Shown here: in pieces, positions 1 through 9,256 of the stretch | How positions within the stretch are numbered: position 1 is the stretch's first letter | Layout: the number at the start of each line of letters is the position of its first letter | Assembly (NCBI RefSeq): GCF_014279655.1 | Contig: NZ_CP047946.1 | Location: forward strand, 186,001-250,000 | Source of the DNA: Synechococcus sp. ROS8604 | GTDB lineage: Bacteria; Cyanobacteriota; Cyanobacteriia; PCC-6307; Cyanobiaceae | DNA length: 64,000 bases | Reading direction: 5' to 3' | Translations under genes and position numbers: made by a program | Notes under the pieces: generated by a model | What the model was told of the DNA's origin: nothing | Seen by the model: only the letters and a program-made list of their open reading frames with translations | The model's database searches: none

Positions 1-134
<134 letters not shown>

Positions 135-159
135 ATTTGGCTCAATACCCATTCGATCA

Positions 160-184
160 GCCCGGCTAAGCCGGGTTTTTTTTT
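160..184 (+). terminator. Rho-independent terminator of psaC, abutting the glmS start codon
   Basis: A GC-rich stem (AGCCCGGC / GCCGGG with a TAA-type loop) is followed by nine T residues. The last T is directly followed by the ATG of glmS, so the terminator occupies the whole position where a ribosome-binding site for glmS would normally sit. Confidence 0.9.
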
Positions 185-2071
185 ATGTGCGGCATCGTTG
201 CGGTGATCGGTTCGCGAGACGCGGCACCGCTCCTCCTGGAAGGACTTCGCCAGCTGGAGTACCGCGGCTACGACTCAGCGGGCATCGCCACGTTGCAGGG
301 CAAGGATTTGCACTGCCTTCGCGCCAAAGGAAAGCTGAACAACCTCACCGTTCGTGTGGACCGTGACGGTGCGCCAGGGCTTTGCGGGATCGGCCATACC
401 CGCTGGGCGACCCATGGCAAGCCTGAGGAGCACAACGCCCACCCCCACCGTGATGGAAGCGGCAGGGTTGCGGTCGTTCAGAACGGGATCATTGAAAACC
501 ACCGGGCTTTGCGAGAAGAGCTCACGGCTGCGGGTGTGAGCTTTCAGTCGGAAACCGACACCGAGGTGATTCCCCACCTGATTGCAGCGCAATTGCAGTT
601 GATGGGGGCAGGCGAAGGAGCTGGAAACGGCCAAATACTGTTAGAAGCTGTGCAGACCGTGTTGCCCCGGCTGCAAGGGGCTTATGCCTTGGCGGTGCTT
701 TGGGCAGATGCGCCAGGAGCGTTGGTGGTGGCACGCAAAGCGGCACCGCTTTTGATTGGGCTTGGGGAAGGGGAGTTCCTTTGTGCCAGTGACACGCCTG
801 CCTTGGCGGGATTCACGCGCACGATTCTGCCGATGGAAGACGGCGAAGTCGCGCTGCTCAGTCCGCTTGGGATCGAGCTGTATGACGCGGATGGGGCGCG
901 GCAACAGCGCATGCCAACCACGCTGAGTGGGTCGGATCACATCGCCGACAAGCGCCACTTCCGCCACTTCATGTTGAAGGAAATCCATGAGCAGCCAGAA
1001 ACGGCGCGGCTCTGGGTCGAACGGCATCTGCCCGTGGGGCTGCCGGTAAGCAATCCGGTGGCACTTCCTTTTGATGAATCCTTCTACGAAGGGGTGGAGC
1101 GCATCCAAATTTTGGCCTGCGGCACCAGTCGCCACGCCGCTCTGGTGGGGGCGTACCTGCTTGAGCAATTCGCAGGACTTCCCGCCTCGGTGTTTTATGC
1201 CAGTGAGTTTCGTTATGCCCCACCACCACTGGCGCCCCACACCCTCACGATTGGGGTGACGCAGTCTGGAGAAACGGCCGACACGCTGGCGGCGCTCAGC
1301 ATGGATGCCAAGCGACGGGAGGCTTATGGCCAGCCCGTCTATGCCGCGAAGCAGCTTGGCGTGACCAATCGCACCGAGAGTTCCTTAGCCCGGCAGGTGC
1401 CCTACATCCTTGATATTGGTGCGGGGATTGAGGTGGGGGTGGCGGCCACCAAAACCTTCCTGGGTCAGCTGTTGGCGTTCTATGGCCTGGCGGTTGCCTT
1501 TGCGGCAAGGCGCGGGCATCGCTCTGAGGCTGAAATCAGCGCATTGCTCGAAGAACTGCGGGCTTTGCCGGAACAGCTGGAGCGTCTGGTGGAGCATCAC
1601 GACAAGGGCTCAGAAGCTCTGGCGCACCGCTTTGCTGAAACTCAGGATGTGATTTTCTTGGGCCGCGGAATTAACTACCCGATTGCCCTCGAGGGTGCCC
1701 TCAAGCTCAAGGAAATCAGCTACATCCATGCTGAAGGCTATCCAGCTGGGGAGATGAAGCATGGGCCAATCGCCCTGCTCGATTCGCACGTGCCGGTGGT
1801 GTCGATTGCGATGCCTGGCCCCGTGTTTGAGAAGGTCCTGAGCAACGCCCAGGAGGCCAAAGCCCGCGACGCGCAAATGATCGGTGTGGCGCCGGAAGGC
1901 CCCGACACCGAGTTGTTTGACGCGCTCTTGCCCGTGCCTGAAGTGAGCGAGTGGGTGAGTCCCCTGCTCACCGTGGTGCCGATGCAATTGCTGAGTTATC
2001 ATATTGCGGCCTATCGCGGCCTGGATGTGGACCAGCCACGCAATTTGGCCAAGAGCGTCACAGTGGAGTGA
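185..2071 (+). CDS. glmS: Glutamine-fructose-6-phosphate aminotransferase (isomerizing)
   Basis: This enzyme makes glucosamine-6-phosphate from fructose-6-phosphate and glutamine, the first step toward UDP-GlcNAc for peptidoglycan, LPS and capsule. The protein (628 aa, close to the usual ~610) starts MCGIVAVIG. Cys2 becomes the N-terminal nucleophile of the class II glutaminase domain (about residues 1-220). Two SIS sugar-isomerase domains follow (about 300-430 and 470-610), and the C-terminus LAKSVTVE is typical. The start is fixed by the required Cys2, although no Shine-Dalgarno sequence can exist because the ATG directly follows the T-tract of the psaC terminator. The next gene overlaps it by one base (TGATG). 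Confidence 0.97.
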   Translation: MCGIVAVIGSRDAAPLLLEGLRQLEYRGYDSAGIATLQGKDLHCLRAKGKLNNLTVRVDRDGAPGLCGIGHTRWATHGKPEEHNAHPHRDGSGRVAVVQNGIIENHRALREELTAAGVSFQSETDTEVIPHLIAAQLQLMGAGEGAGNGQILLEAVQTVLPRLQGAYALAVLWADAPGALVVARKAAPLLIGLGEGEFLCASDTPALAGFTRTILPMEDGEVALLSPLGIELYDADGARQQRMPTTLSGSDHIADKRHFRHFMLKEIHEQPETARLWVERHLPVGLPVSNPVALPFDESFYEGVERIQILACGTSRHAALVGAYLLEQFAGLPASVFYASEFRYAPPPLAPHTLTIGVTQSGETADTLAALSMDAKRREAYGQPVYAAKQLGVTNRTESSLARQVPYILDIGAGIEVGVAATKTFLGQLLAFYGLAVAFAARRGHRSEAEISALLEELRALPEQLERLVEHHDKGSEALAHRFAETQDVIFLGRGINYPIALEGALKLKEISYIHAEGYPAGEMKHGPIALLDSHVPVVSIAMPGPVFEKVLSNAQEAKARDAQMIGVAPEGPDTELFDALLPVPEVSEWVSPLLTVVPMQLLSYHIAAYRGLDVDQPRNLAKSVTVE

Positions 2072-3165
2072 TGGACACCACGCCTGTCTTCTGTAGAGAT
2101 CTACCAAGAGATCAAAGGGGAAGCTGCAAGCGTCAATCTGCAAAGGCTTTGAAAGAAGCTTGGCTGCAGCGACTGACCTGGGGACCGGAGCAACAACGCT
2201 CTTGGGATGTGCAGCTTTGGTTAGGTGTTTTCCCAGTGCATTGGCGACAACTTCCTGATCCGAGTCTTTTGGTTGGCCAAATTGATGCCATTAGTGGAGA
2301 ACTAGATGCTACTTATTCAGATTTATTGGTGGCCATGGTGACCAATCCAGCTCTGCAGATTTCTCTCAATGGACCGGCGAATCATCGGCGTCATCCTAAT
2401 GAGAATTTTTCACGGGAATTATTGGAACTTTTCTCTGTGGGAGAAGGAAATTTCAGTGAAAGTGATGTGAGTGAGGCAGCACGAGCTCTCACTGGATATC
2501 GTTTAAATCAAAAAGGAGAGTTGGAGCTTGTCCCTCACCGGCACGATTTGGGTCAAAAAACTGTGCTGGGTAAGACGGCTGCTTTTGATGCTGTCTCATT
2601 AGCTCAATGGTTGGCACAGCAGCCAACGACTGCAGAGTTCATCGCTCGGAGAGTTTGGCGTTATCTAATCGGTACGATTCCGCCAGCGCAACGACTTCAA
2701 GAGTTGGGGCGCACTTGGCGCATTCAGGGGCTATCTCTTCCCTGGTTGATGTCTGAACTTCGGATGAGTCCAGAGGCGAAGCAAAGTCGCAATATTGGTT
2801 TGAGGCTGTCAGATCCACTCGATTTAGTGACGCGCAGTTTGCGGGTGATCGGTAGTCGCCACTCTGATGCGATTGCGTTGAGTTTGCGTGGACTTCGGGC
2901 CATGGGTCAGGCACCTTTTGAGCCGCCGAATGTTGCGGGTTGGCCTGTGAATGAACAATGGATCAACTTGCGCTGGCTTCAAGCGAGGAGACGCACCATT
3001 CTCCAACTGCTTCGTGATGAAGAAGTGTGGGATACGCGTTCCCTACCTTCACGCTTGGACAATTCGCTTACGGGTAGGGCTCCATTGACGATGACCTTGC
3101 CAGTTGAACCTGATCGAGAAACCTTGGCTCAGTTGTTCAGTGATCCTGTATGGCAATTGTCTTGA
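2071..3165 (+). CDS. DUF1800 family protein
   Basis: The protein has 364 aa when started at the ATG that overlaps the glmS stop (TGATG); an in-frame upstream start would lie inside glmS. The stretch NHRRHPNENFSRELLELFSVG and the following ALTGYRLN segment match the conserved core of DUF1800, a family of unknown function. The family is nearly always encoded next to a DUF1501 protein, as here (the next gene starts after one base). It is on the short side for the family. The partner carries an apparent Tat signal, so the pair may act in the periplasm or at the cell surface, but no reaction is known. Confidence 0.85.
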   Translation: MDTTPVFCRDLPRDQRGSCKRQSAKALKEAWLQRLTWGPEQQRSWDVQLWLGVFPVHWRQLPDPSLLVGQIDAISGELDATYSDLLVAMVTNPALQISLNGPANHRRHPNENFSRELLELFSVGEGNFSESDVSEAARALTGYRLNQKGELELVPHRHDLGQKTVLGKTAAFDAVSLAQWLAQQPTTAEFIARRVWRYLIGTIPPAQRLQELGRTWRIQGLSLPWLMSELRMSPEAKQSRNIGLRLSDPLDLVTRSLRVIGSRHSDAIALSLRGLRAMGQAPFEPPNVAGWPVNEQWINLRWLQARRRTILQLLRDEEVWDTRSLPSRLDNSLTGRAPLTMTLPVEPDRETLAQLFSDPVWQLS

Positions 3166-3166
3166 G

Positions 3167-4285
3167 ATGAAGCGGCGCACCCTTCTTCAAGGTTTGGCTT
3201 GCGGTACTGGGGCGGCATTGGCCTATTCGGCACTGTCCTCTGAGCCTGCATCAACGTCGACGCCCCATGATCACGTTCTGGTCGTGTTGGATCTGCAAGG
3301 CGGGAATGATGGGGTGAACACTGTGGTGCCGATCGGAAATCCCCTGTATCAGAAAGCCCGTCCTTCACTGGCTATCTCCTCTGACGCTTCAGTGCTCGGT
3401 CATGGCTTAGCCCTTCACCCAGCTTTAAGTCCTTTGATGGAGTTGTGGCGGCAGAGGCGTTTAGGTTTTGCGCTCGGGGTTGGTTGGGATCAACCCAATC
3501 GAAGTCATTTCAAAGCTTCCGATCAATGGGCGACAGCTCGTCTCGATGGCGTGGGTGCCGGCTGGTTGGCACGGGCCTTTGATGCAGGAAGAACGAATGG
3601 CCCTTTGGTTGCACTGCATGCGTCTGGATGTGCTGCGATGGAGGGCGGAGAGGCTTTGGCCCTGCAGCTTTCACATGCTCAATTGCGACGAAGATCGTCG
3701 GATGCTCTCAGCCCTGATCAAGAAAAGGACAGCCCGATCCTGAGGAGGCTGTTGGAGCTGGAGCTTCAAGGTGAACTTGCTTTAACCCGTTTACGCAAGC
3801 ATTTGGTTGACTTGCCAAGCGGACTGAAACTTCCGCGCGGAGCATTAGGTCAACAGGTGGGCCTGGCCTTGCGGCTGATCGGCAGTGGGATCTGCCCACC
3901 GGTGCTGCAAATGGCTTTAGGTGGCTTTGATACGCATGCCAATCAAGCGCTCCGTCATGCCCGAGTTTTGAGTCAATTGGCGGAGTCTCTGGTTGCGCTT
4001 GATTTTGGTCTTCAGCAGATGCCTCGACGGCCTCAAGTCACCTTGATGGCGGCCAGTGAGTTTGGCCGGCGTTTTCGTGAAAATGCATCCCGCGGCACTG
4101 ATCACGGCAGCGCTTCTGTGGCCTTTTTCTATGGAGACGATGTTCGGCATCCTTTTTTGGGCCGCTATCCGGATCTAGACAAGCTTGATGAGCGTGGAGA
4201 TCTGATCCCAACCTTGTCACCGATCTCCCTGTATCGGAGAGCGCTGCGTGATGTGCGTGGTGCAGACCCAAAAGTTCTGCTCTGA
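3167..4285 (+). CDS. DUF1501 family protein with Tat-type signal
   Basis: The start chosen is the ATG two bases after the DUF1800 stop. The resulting 372 aa protein begins MKRRTLLQGLACGTGAALAYS, a twin-arginine plus hydrophobic stretch as in Tat-exported proteins. The body has DUF1501 features: VVLDLQGGNDGVNTVVPIG near residue 45, GGFDTHANQ in the middle and GTDHGSASVAFFYG near the C-terminus. DUF1501 proteins are sulfatase/alkaline-phosphatase-fold proteins of unknown substrate. Translation is probably coupled to the DUF1800 gene. The gene is convergent with manC, 35 bp apart. Confidence 0.85.
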   Translation: MKRRTLLQGLACGTGAALAYSALSSEPASTSTPHDHVLVVLDLQGGNDGVNTVVPIGNPLYQKARPSLAISSDASVLGHGLALHPALSPLMELWRQRRLGFALGVGWDQPNRSHFKASDQWATARLDGVGAGWLARAFDAGRTNGPLVALHASGCAAMEGGEALALQLSHAQLRRRSSDALSPDQEKDSPILRRLLELELQGELALTRLRKHLVDLPSGLKLPRGALGQQVGLALRLIGSGICPPVLQMALGGFDTHANQALRHARVLSQLAESLVALDFGLQQMPRRPQVTLMAASEFGRRFRENASRGTDHGSASVAFFYGDDVRHPFLGRYPDLDKLDERGDLIPTLSPISLYRRALRDVRGADPKVLL

Positions 4286-4320
4286 CAGTGACTCGAATGA
4301 GAAAGGTTCGTTGAGACGTT

Positions 4321-5820
4321 TTAGTTCGTTTGATTACTTCGTCCGTAGCGATCTTCAAAGCGGACGATGTCGTCTTCTCCGAGGTACTCGCCGCTCTGCA
4401 CTTCGATCATTTCCACAGGGATCCGGCCGGGGTTGCTGAGCCGGTGCTTGCAGCCCAAAGGGATGTAGGTGCTTTGGTTTTCGCCGATCAGTTGTTCTTG
4501 TCCGTCGCGCTCTACAACGGCGGTTCCGCGCACCACTACCCAATGCTCGGCGCGGTGGTGATGCATCTGCAGCGACAGGCTGGCACCCGGTTTCACGGAG
4601 ATGCGTTTCACCTGCCAGCGCGTTCCTTCCACGACTCCTGTGTAGGCACCCCAAGGGCGGTAGATCTTGCGATGGGCTTTGCCTTCTGGGCTGCCCTCAG
4701 CTTCCAGCTGCTTCACCACCGTTTTGACGTTTTGCGCTTGGCTCCGATCAGCGATCAGCACGGCGTCATCAGTTTCCACAACCACCAGATTTTCCACGCC
4801 AAGACCCACGACCAGCCTGTGTTCGCTTCGTAAATAACAGTTTTTGCTGCCTTCGCTGATCACGCGGCCGCGCAAGACATTTCCGTTTTCATCGCGATCA
4901 GCAGTGTCCCAGAGGGCGCTCCAGCTGCCCACATCACTCCAACCGGCAGCAAGGGGAAGCACGGTGCCGAGTTTGGTTTGCTCCATCACGGCCACATCAA
5001 TGGCCACGTTCGGGCATTTTGCAAAGGCGTCCGGGTCCAGGCGCAGAAAATCGAGATCGGCCATGTCTGGCTCGAGGGCCGCGCGGCAGCAACTCACCAC
5101 TTCAGGAGCGAGGCGTTCCAGTTCGGCGAGCATGGCGCTGGCCTTAAAGAGAAACATGCCGCTGTTCCAGGTGAAGCGCCCACTGGCGAGGAATCGTTCG
5201 GCGGTGGCTTGATCGGGCTTTTCTATAAAGCGGGCGATCGGCACCGGCGTTAACGCCCCAGGCACGAGCGGTTCGGCGGCTTCGATGTAGCCGTAGCCCG
5301 TTTCAGGAGCGGTTGGCACAATCCCGAAGGTCACCAAGCGACCAGCTTCTGCTTCAGGGCGGCCAGCGGCAATCGCGGTTTGAAAGTGTGCCCCGTCGCG
5401 AATCACGTGGTCTGCGGCAAGCACGAGCAGGAGGGGGTCGTCGCCTTGGGCTGTGGCTTGTAGAGCTGCTACTGCCACAGCTGGAGCCGTGTTGCGCCCC
5501 ATCGGTTCGAGCAAGATCGCTCCAGGCTCCACTTCGATCTGGCGCATCTGTTCGGCCACGATGAAGCGATGATCCTCATTGCAGATCAGCAATGGGCCCT
5601 CAAGTGCTTCCAGTCCGGCCAAGCGTTTCTGGGTTTGTTGGAGGAGGGTGTCGTCCCCATCCCCGCCGAGCGGCCAGTATTGCTTGGGATAGCTGGCCCT
5701 CGAGAGGGGCCACAGGCGTGTTCCCGTGCCGCCGCAGAGAATGACAGGGATCAGCGGGGTGGTCACCGGAGCAATTCGTGAATGATTACTAGTCTCTCTC
5801 AACCTGGGTGTGGGATTCAA
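4321..5820 (-). CDS. manC: Mannose-1-phosphate guanylyltransferase / mannose-6-phosphate isomerase
   Basis: A bifunctional enzyme that makes GDP-mannose for surface polysaccharides. The N-terminal nucleotidyltransferase has the signature ILCGGTGTRLWPLSR followed by YPKQYWPL (about residues 27-50). The C-terminal type II phosphomannose isomerase is a cupin with RPWGAY, then LSLQMHHHRAEHWVVV and YIPLGCKHRLSNPG (about 390-475). Length (499 aa with the upstream ATG) is slightly above the usual ~475; a GTG start at the codon before TTPLIPVILCGG would give a more typical N-terminus. It is divergent from uxs across 179 bp that must hold both promoters. Confidence 0.93.
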   Translation of the reverse strand: MNPTPRLRETSNHSRIAPVTTPLIPVILCGGTGTRLWPLSRASYPKQYWPLGGDGDDTLLQQTQKRLAGLEALEGPLLICNEDHRFIVAEQMRQIEVEPGAILLEPMGRNTAPAVAVAALQATAQGDDPLLLVLAADHVIRDGAHFQTAIAAGRPEAEAGRLVTFGIVPTAPETGYGYIEAAEPLVPGALTPVPIARFIEKPDQATAERFLASGRFTWNSGMFLFKASAMLAELERLAPEVVSCCRAALEPDMADLDFLRLDPDAFAKCPNVAIDVAVMEQTKLGTVLPLAAGWSDVGSWSALWDTADRDENGNVLRGRVISEGSKNCYLRSEHRLVVGLGVENLVVVETDDAVLIADRSQAQNVKTVVKQLEAEGSPEGKAHRKIYRPWGAYTGVVEGTRWQVKRISVKPGASLSLQMHHHRAEHWVVVRGTAVVERDGQEQLIGENQSTYIPLGCKHRLSNPGRIPVEMIEVQSGEYLGEDDIVRFEDRYGRSNQTN

Positions 5821-5999
5821 GGGGGACCCAGTAAGACACTGCGGCTGGAAAGGTCTTTCATCTACAACGACATCTACAACGAGGCCAGCGTGAGGTCACG
5901 ACTTTCTAATGTTTAAACATGCAAATATCTTTCATATTGATAGAAGCTATTTCATGAATCCAGCTCATAGATCACCATTCTTCGAATTCTGAATAGCTG

Positions 6000-6944
6000 A
6001 TGTCTGCTTCTCTTCCTCGCAATTTGGTGACGGGTGGTGCTGGTTTTCTGGGCTCCCATCTCTGCGATCGCTTGATGGAAGCCGGAGAAGAAGTGATTTG
6101 TCTTGATAATTACTTCACCGGACGCAAGGTGAATATTGGGCAATGGATGGGCCATCCCCGCTTTGAGTTGATCCGCCATGACGTCACCGAGCCGATCAAG
6201 CTGGAGGTGGATCGGATCTGGCATCTGGCTTGCCCAGCCTCACCGGTGCATTACCAGTTCAATCCCGTCAAAACGGCGAAAACCAGCTTCCTGGGTACTT
6301 ACAACATGCTTGGCCTAGCCCGAAGGGTTGGGGCGCGGCTGCTTTTGGCGAGCACCAGTGAGGTGTATGGCGATCCGGAGGTGCATCCCCAGCCCGAGAG
6401 CTATCGGGGCTGCGTGAATACGACTGGCATCCGCAGCTGCTACGACGAAGGCAAGCGGATCGCTGAAACGCTCTGTTTCGACTATCAACGCATGCATGAT
6501 CTGGAGATTCGGGTGATGCGGATTTTCAACACCTACGGCCCGCGCATGCTTCCTGATGATGGCCGTGTGGTGAGCAACTTCATCGTGCAGGCGCTGAAAG
6601 GAGAGCCGCTCACTCTTTATGGCGATGGAAGTCAGACCAGGAGCTTCTGCTTTGTAGACGATTTAATCGAAGGGATGATTCGCTTGATGAATGGATCTCA
6701 TACTGGGCCAATCAACATCGGCAATCCAACGGAATTCACGATTCGGCAGCTGGCCGAACTGGTGCGGGAGAAGATTAACCCCGAGCTGGAGCTGATCTGC
6801 AAACCGTTGCCCCAGGATGATCCCCTGCAACGCCAGCCAGTGATTGATCTTGCCCAGAAGGAGTTGGGCTGGAGACCAGCGGTGAAGCTGGAAAAAGGTT
6901 TAGAGCCCACGATTGCTTATTTCGAAGAGCTTTTCAACATCTGA
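6000..6944 (+). CDS. uxs: UDP-glucuronate decarboxylase (UDP-xylose synthase) family, NAD-dependent
   Basis: This extended short-chain dehydrogenase of 314 aa has the nucleotide-binding motif [12 protein letters not shown] near the N-terminus, [11 protein letters not shown] in the middle and the catalytic YDEGKR (Tyr-x3-Lys). Closest in character are UDP-glucuronate decarboxylases: [26 protein letters not shown] and [10 protein letters not shown] are hallmark stretches. It would convert UDP-glucuronate to UDP-xylose for glycan synthesis. It stands divergent from manC and is convergent with a truncated GT2 gene whose stop overlaps its own 3' end by 11 bp. Confidence 0.88.
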   Translation: MSASLPRNLVTGGAGFLGSHLCDRLMEAGEEVICLDNYFTGRKVNIGQWMGHPRFELIRHDVTEPIKLEVDRIWHLACPASPVHYQFNPVKTAKTSFLGTYNMLGLARRVGARLLLASTSEVYGDPEVHPQPESYRGCVNTTGIRSCYDEGKRIAETLCFDYQRMHDLEIRVMRIFNTYGPRMLPDDGRVVSNFIVQALKGEPLTLYGDGSQTRSFCFVDDLIEGMIRLMNGSHTGPINIGNPTEFTIRQLAELVREKINPELELICKPLPQDDPLQRQPVIDLAQKELGWRPAVKLEKGLEPTIAYFEELFNI

Positions 6945-7281
6945 GTAACCTCTTGCCCCAGCCTTGATCGCTTAGGGCGACATAGGGAGCAGTGGTGGCC
7001 GATAGCAGGGTTGAGAACATCGTCTTGGGCCCCCGTCTTTGGGCTGAAGGAGGCAGTTGTCGGATCCAGTTGGGGTGCCGTTCGGACCAGTCGAGCAGGA
7101 TTGCTGCTGTTCCGTCGGTGGAGCCGTCGTCCTGCACAATCAATCTGTCGGGTTGCTTCCACTGTTGGAGGAGGCTTTGCAATTGTTGCTCGAGACAATC
7201 AGCGCCGTTGTAGGTGGCTAACACCACTTCGAGAGTTGGCGACCCAACCTCAAGTGGATTCACCACAGCTTCAGCCCCCAT
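6934..7281 (-). pseudogene. Truncated GT2 glycosyltransferase (N-terminal fragment)
   Basis: About 116 residues starting at an ATG that overlaps the end of the upstream GT2 gene. They show a GT2 start: VVLATYNGADCLEQQLQSLL, then LIVQDDGSTDGTAAIL (the nucleotide-binding DDGS) and APYVALSDQ. Normal GT2 proteins continue from ALSDQD for another 150 or more residues. Here the homology stops at SDQ and nine unrelated codons lead to a stop that runs into the uxs 3' end. A deletion during formation of the convergent arrangement is the likely cause. A functional mini-protein is unlikely. Confidence 0.75.
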
Positions 7282-8099
7282 TTGCAGAAGTAGAGCCAAG
7301 CGCTGTGCAGATTGACCAAGGTGAGTTTCCAGTTGCGGTAGCTCCCTCTCCCCCAGTGATGCGTCACCGTGCACCAGGGAAAATTCACAGTGGGGCCGAT
7401 CTCAGCCAGTCGTCGCGTGATGTCCGCATCCTCGAAGTACAGAAAAAAGCGGGGATCAAAGCCCTGGACTGCTTGCACTGCCCAGCCGCGCATCCACAAA
7501 CAGCATCCACTGAGATAGGACGAAGCGAACACTTGGTCGTAGTCCTGATCGCGCATTGTGTACAAGCGGTCGTAGCGATGCAGGAAGCTCGGCTTGACCC
7601 GCTTGGGGATGAAACGGCGGCTCAACAGGGCGAGCACGGTTGGATTGCGTTTGCATAAAAACTGTTGTTGGCCATCAGGGAACCTCAACTGGGGCGTTGC
7701 TGCAGTGATTGTTGGATGTTGCTTCAGCCAATCGATGAGTGCCTCGAAGCAACCCGGCTCCCAGGAGAGATCGGTGTTGAGCACGGCGACCAGAGGTGGG
7801 ATGCCATAGGTCTGGCACCAGCGCTTCCAGAGTTCGTTAAAGGCCCTGCCGTAACCAGGGTTCGCGGATTGCACGATCGCCATGGCGGCCTGAGGCAAGA
7901 GATCTTCAACTGGCTCACCAGCGATGTGATCATTAATCACCAGGGCGTATGAGATCTCAGCTGATAAGTCAGTGAGACAGCTTTGAAGGCGTTGGATGTG
8001 CTCAGCCGGCGGATGGTGGGCGATCAAGATCAGCAACGCTTGCGGATCCACTGGCGATGCGCCGGGATTCCCACGATCAGCGCATGCTGCGAACGGCAT
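7260..8099 (-). CDS. GT2 family glycosyltransferase (WbbL/rhamnosyltransferase-like)
   Basis: This 279 aa protein has the GT-A layout of family 2 enzymes: ANPGYGRAFNELW near residue 80, LVAVLNTDLSWEPGCFEALIDWL with the metal-binding acidic pair, and GFDPRFFLYFEDADITRRL, a motif common in rhamnosyl- and O-antigen glycosyltransferases. It would transfer a sugar from a nucleotide donor during glycan assembly in the cytoplasm. The ATG lies inside the 3' end of hlyD (23 bp overlap); a GTG 16 codons later is an alternative start. It is the fourth gene of an operon with the type I secretion genes. Confidence 0.85.
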   Translation of the reverse strand: MPFAACADRGNPGASPVDPQALLILIAHHPPAEHIQRLQSCLTDLSAEISYALVINDHIAGEPVEDLLPQAAMAIVQSANPGYGRAFNELWKRWCQTYGIPPLVAVLNTDLSWEPGCFEALIDWLKQHPTITAATPQLRFPDGQQQFLCKRNPTVLALLSRRFIPKRVKPSFLHRYDRLYTMRDQDYDQVFASSYLSGCCLWMRGWAVQAVQGFDPRFFLYFEDADITRRLAEIGPTVNFPWCTVTHHWGRGSYRNWKLTLVNLHSAWLYFCKWGLKLW

Positions 8100-9192
8100 C
8101 GGTGCTGCGGGTCAGGCGGCTGAAAAACAGTTGCAATGGCGTGAGTTTTTGCAGTTGGATTTGGGCGCTGAGGGCCATACCCGGTTGGAGTTCGAAGGCT
8201 TTGCCGTTGGCGCTCAGCGTTTGTTCGCTGAGATCGAGGGTGACGGCGAAGTGGGGGTAGTCGTAGGGGAGCTCGGGGGCAAGGGCGTCTTGGCTGACTA
8301 AGGACACGGTGGCTGGCAGGGTGCCATACACACTTTTGTCGTAGCTGGTGAGGGCAATCTCTGCGGTTTGGCCCGAACGAATGAAGCCAATATCAGAATC
8401 CTTTGCGAAGGTTTGGGCCAGCAGCTCATCGCTAGGCACCAGCTTGAGCAACGACACATCGTTCATCACCACCTTGCCGGTCTGCGCTTCAAGGTCGATC
8501 ACGGTGCCCTTCACGGGAGCGCGCAGGGTGACCAGATCCAAAGCGCTTTGCGATGCCACAAGCGAGGCCCGCAATTGAGCCTGGGTTCGCTCGGATTCGA
8601 AGGCCAGGGTTTGTTGCTCTTGCCGAGCTTCAGCAAGCTCGCGTCGTGTGGTCTCAAGTTGTCGTTCTTTTTCAATCATCTGCAGCTGCGATGTGGCGCC
8701 CTGTGTGGCTAGGCGCTGAAGCGGGGCCAGGATGCGTTGATCAATCACCTCTTGGCGTTCCAGGCCTGCGATCCGTTCACGCAGCCGCGCCTCGGCTGAG
8801 GCCAAGCGCGACGATTCCGCTTGCACCTGAAGCTGCAACTCGTTGACATTGCTGCGTTGCACACGGGGATCCAGCACCACCAATGCCTGCCCCTTTTCGA
8901 CCAGTTGGCCATTGCGTACCAACACCTCTTTGACCACCCCTTGTTCGGGGGTGGTGAGATCTTGAGTGCTGCGCCTGGTCACTAATTTTCCAGGAACGTT
9001 CACCACTTGATTGACCTTCACGGTGGCGGCAAACCCGATGCTCGCCAACACCAGTAAGGAGAGGCTTCCAGCCAGGACAGCTGGCAAGACGGGGGAGGGG
9101 CGGGTCTCGAGTCTGAGAGCTTCACGTTGCTCAGCATCAGCTGCGCTGTTGCGGGTTTTGGCAAGGGCAGACCTGGATTTGGAGCGAGCCAT
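8077..9192 (-). CDS. HlyD-family membrane fusion protein of a type I secretion system
   Basis: The protein of 372 aa (start MARSKSRSALAKTR) has one transmembrane segment near residues 35-57, then a biotinyl-lipoyl half-motif (TTPEQGVVKEVLVRNGQLVEKG). A long helical coiled-coil region follows (residues ~100-210), then the returning LVTLRAPVKGTVIDLEAQTGKVV barrel half. Such proteins bridge the inner-membrane ABC transporter to the outer-membrane channel. The upstream gene is the matching ABC transporter, 64 bp away. An ATG further upstream would overlap that gene and was not chosen. Confidence 0.88.
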   Translation of the reverse strand: MARSKSRSALAKTRNSAADAEQREALRLETRPSPVLPAVLAGSLSLLVLASIGFAATVKVNQVVNVPGKLVTRRSTQDLTTPEQGVVKEVLVRNGQLVEKGQALVVLDPRVQRSNVNELQLQVQAESSRLASAEARLRERIAGLERQEVIDQRILAPLQRLATQGATSQLQMIEKERQLETTRRELAEARQEQQTLAFESERTQAQLRASLVASQSALDLVTLRAPVKGTVIDLEAQTGKVVMNDVSLLKLVPSDELLAQTFAKDSDIGFIRSGQTAEIALTSYDKSVYGTLPATVSLVSQDALAPELPYDYPHFAVTLDLSEQTLSANGKAFELQPGMALSAQIQLQKLTPLQLFFSRLTRSTDAVRSMR

Positions 9193-9256
9193 GGCGGCGA
9201 GGTGAGGGGGGGTGTGAAGGGATGGGTTCTGTCTACTGTCGGGGAGAGGCGAGTCC

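Noticed and set aside
5855-5885. Short direct repeat CATCTACAACGA in the manC-uxs spacer
   Set aside because: Only two 12-bp copies; no sign of a binding-site array or mobile element.
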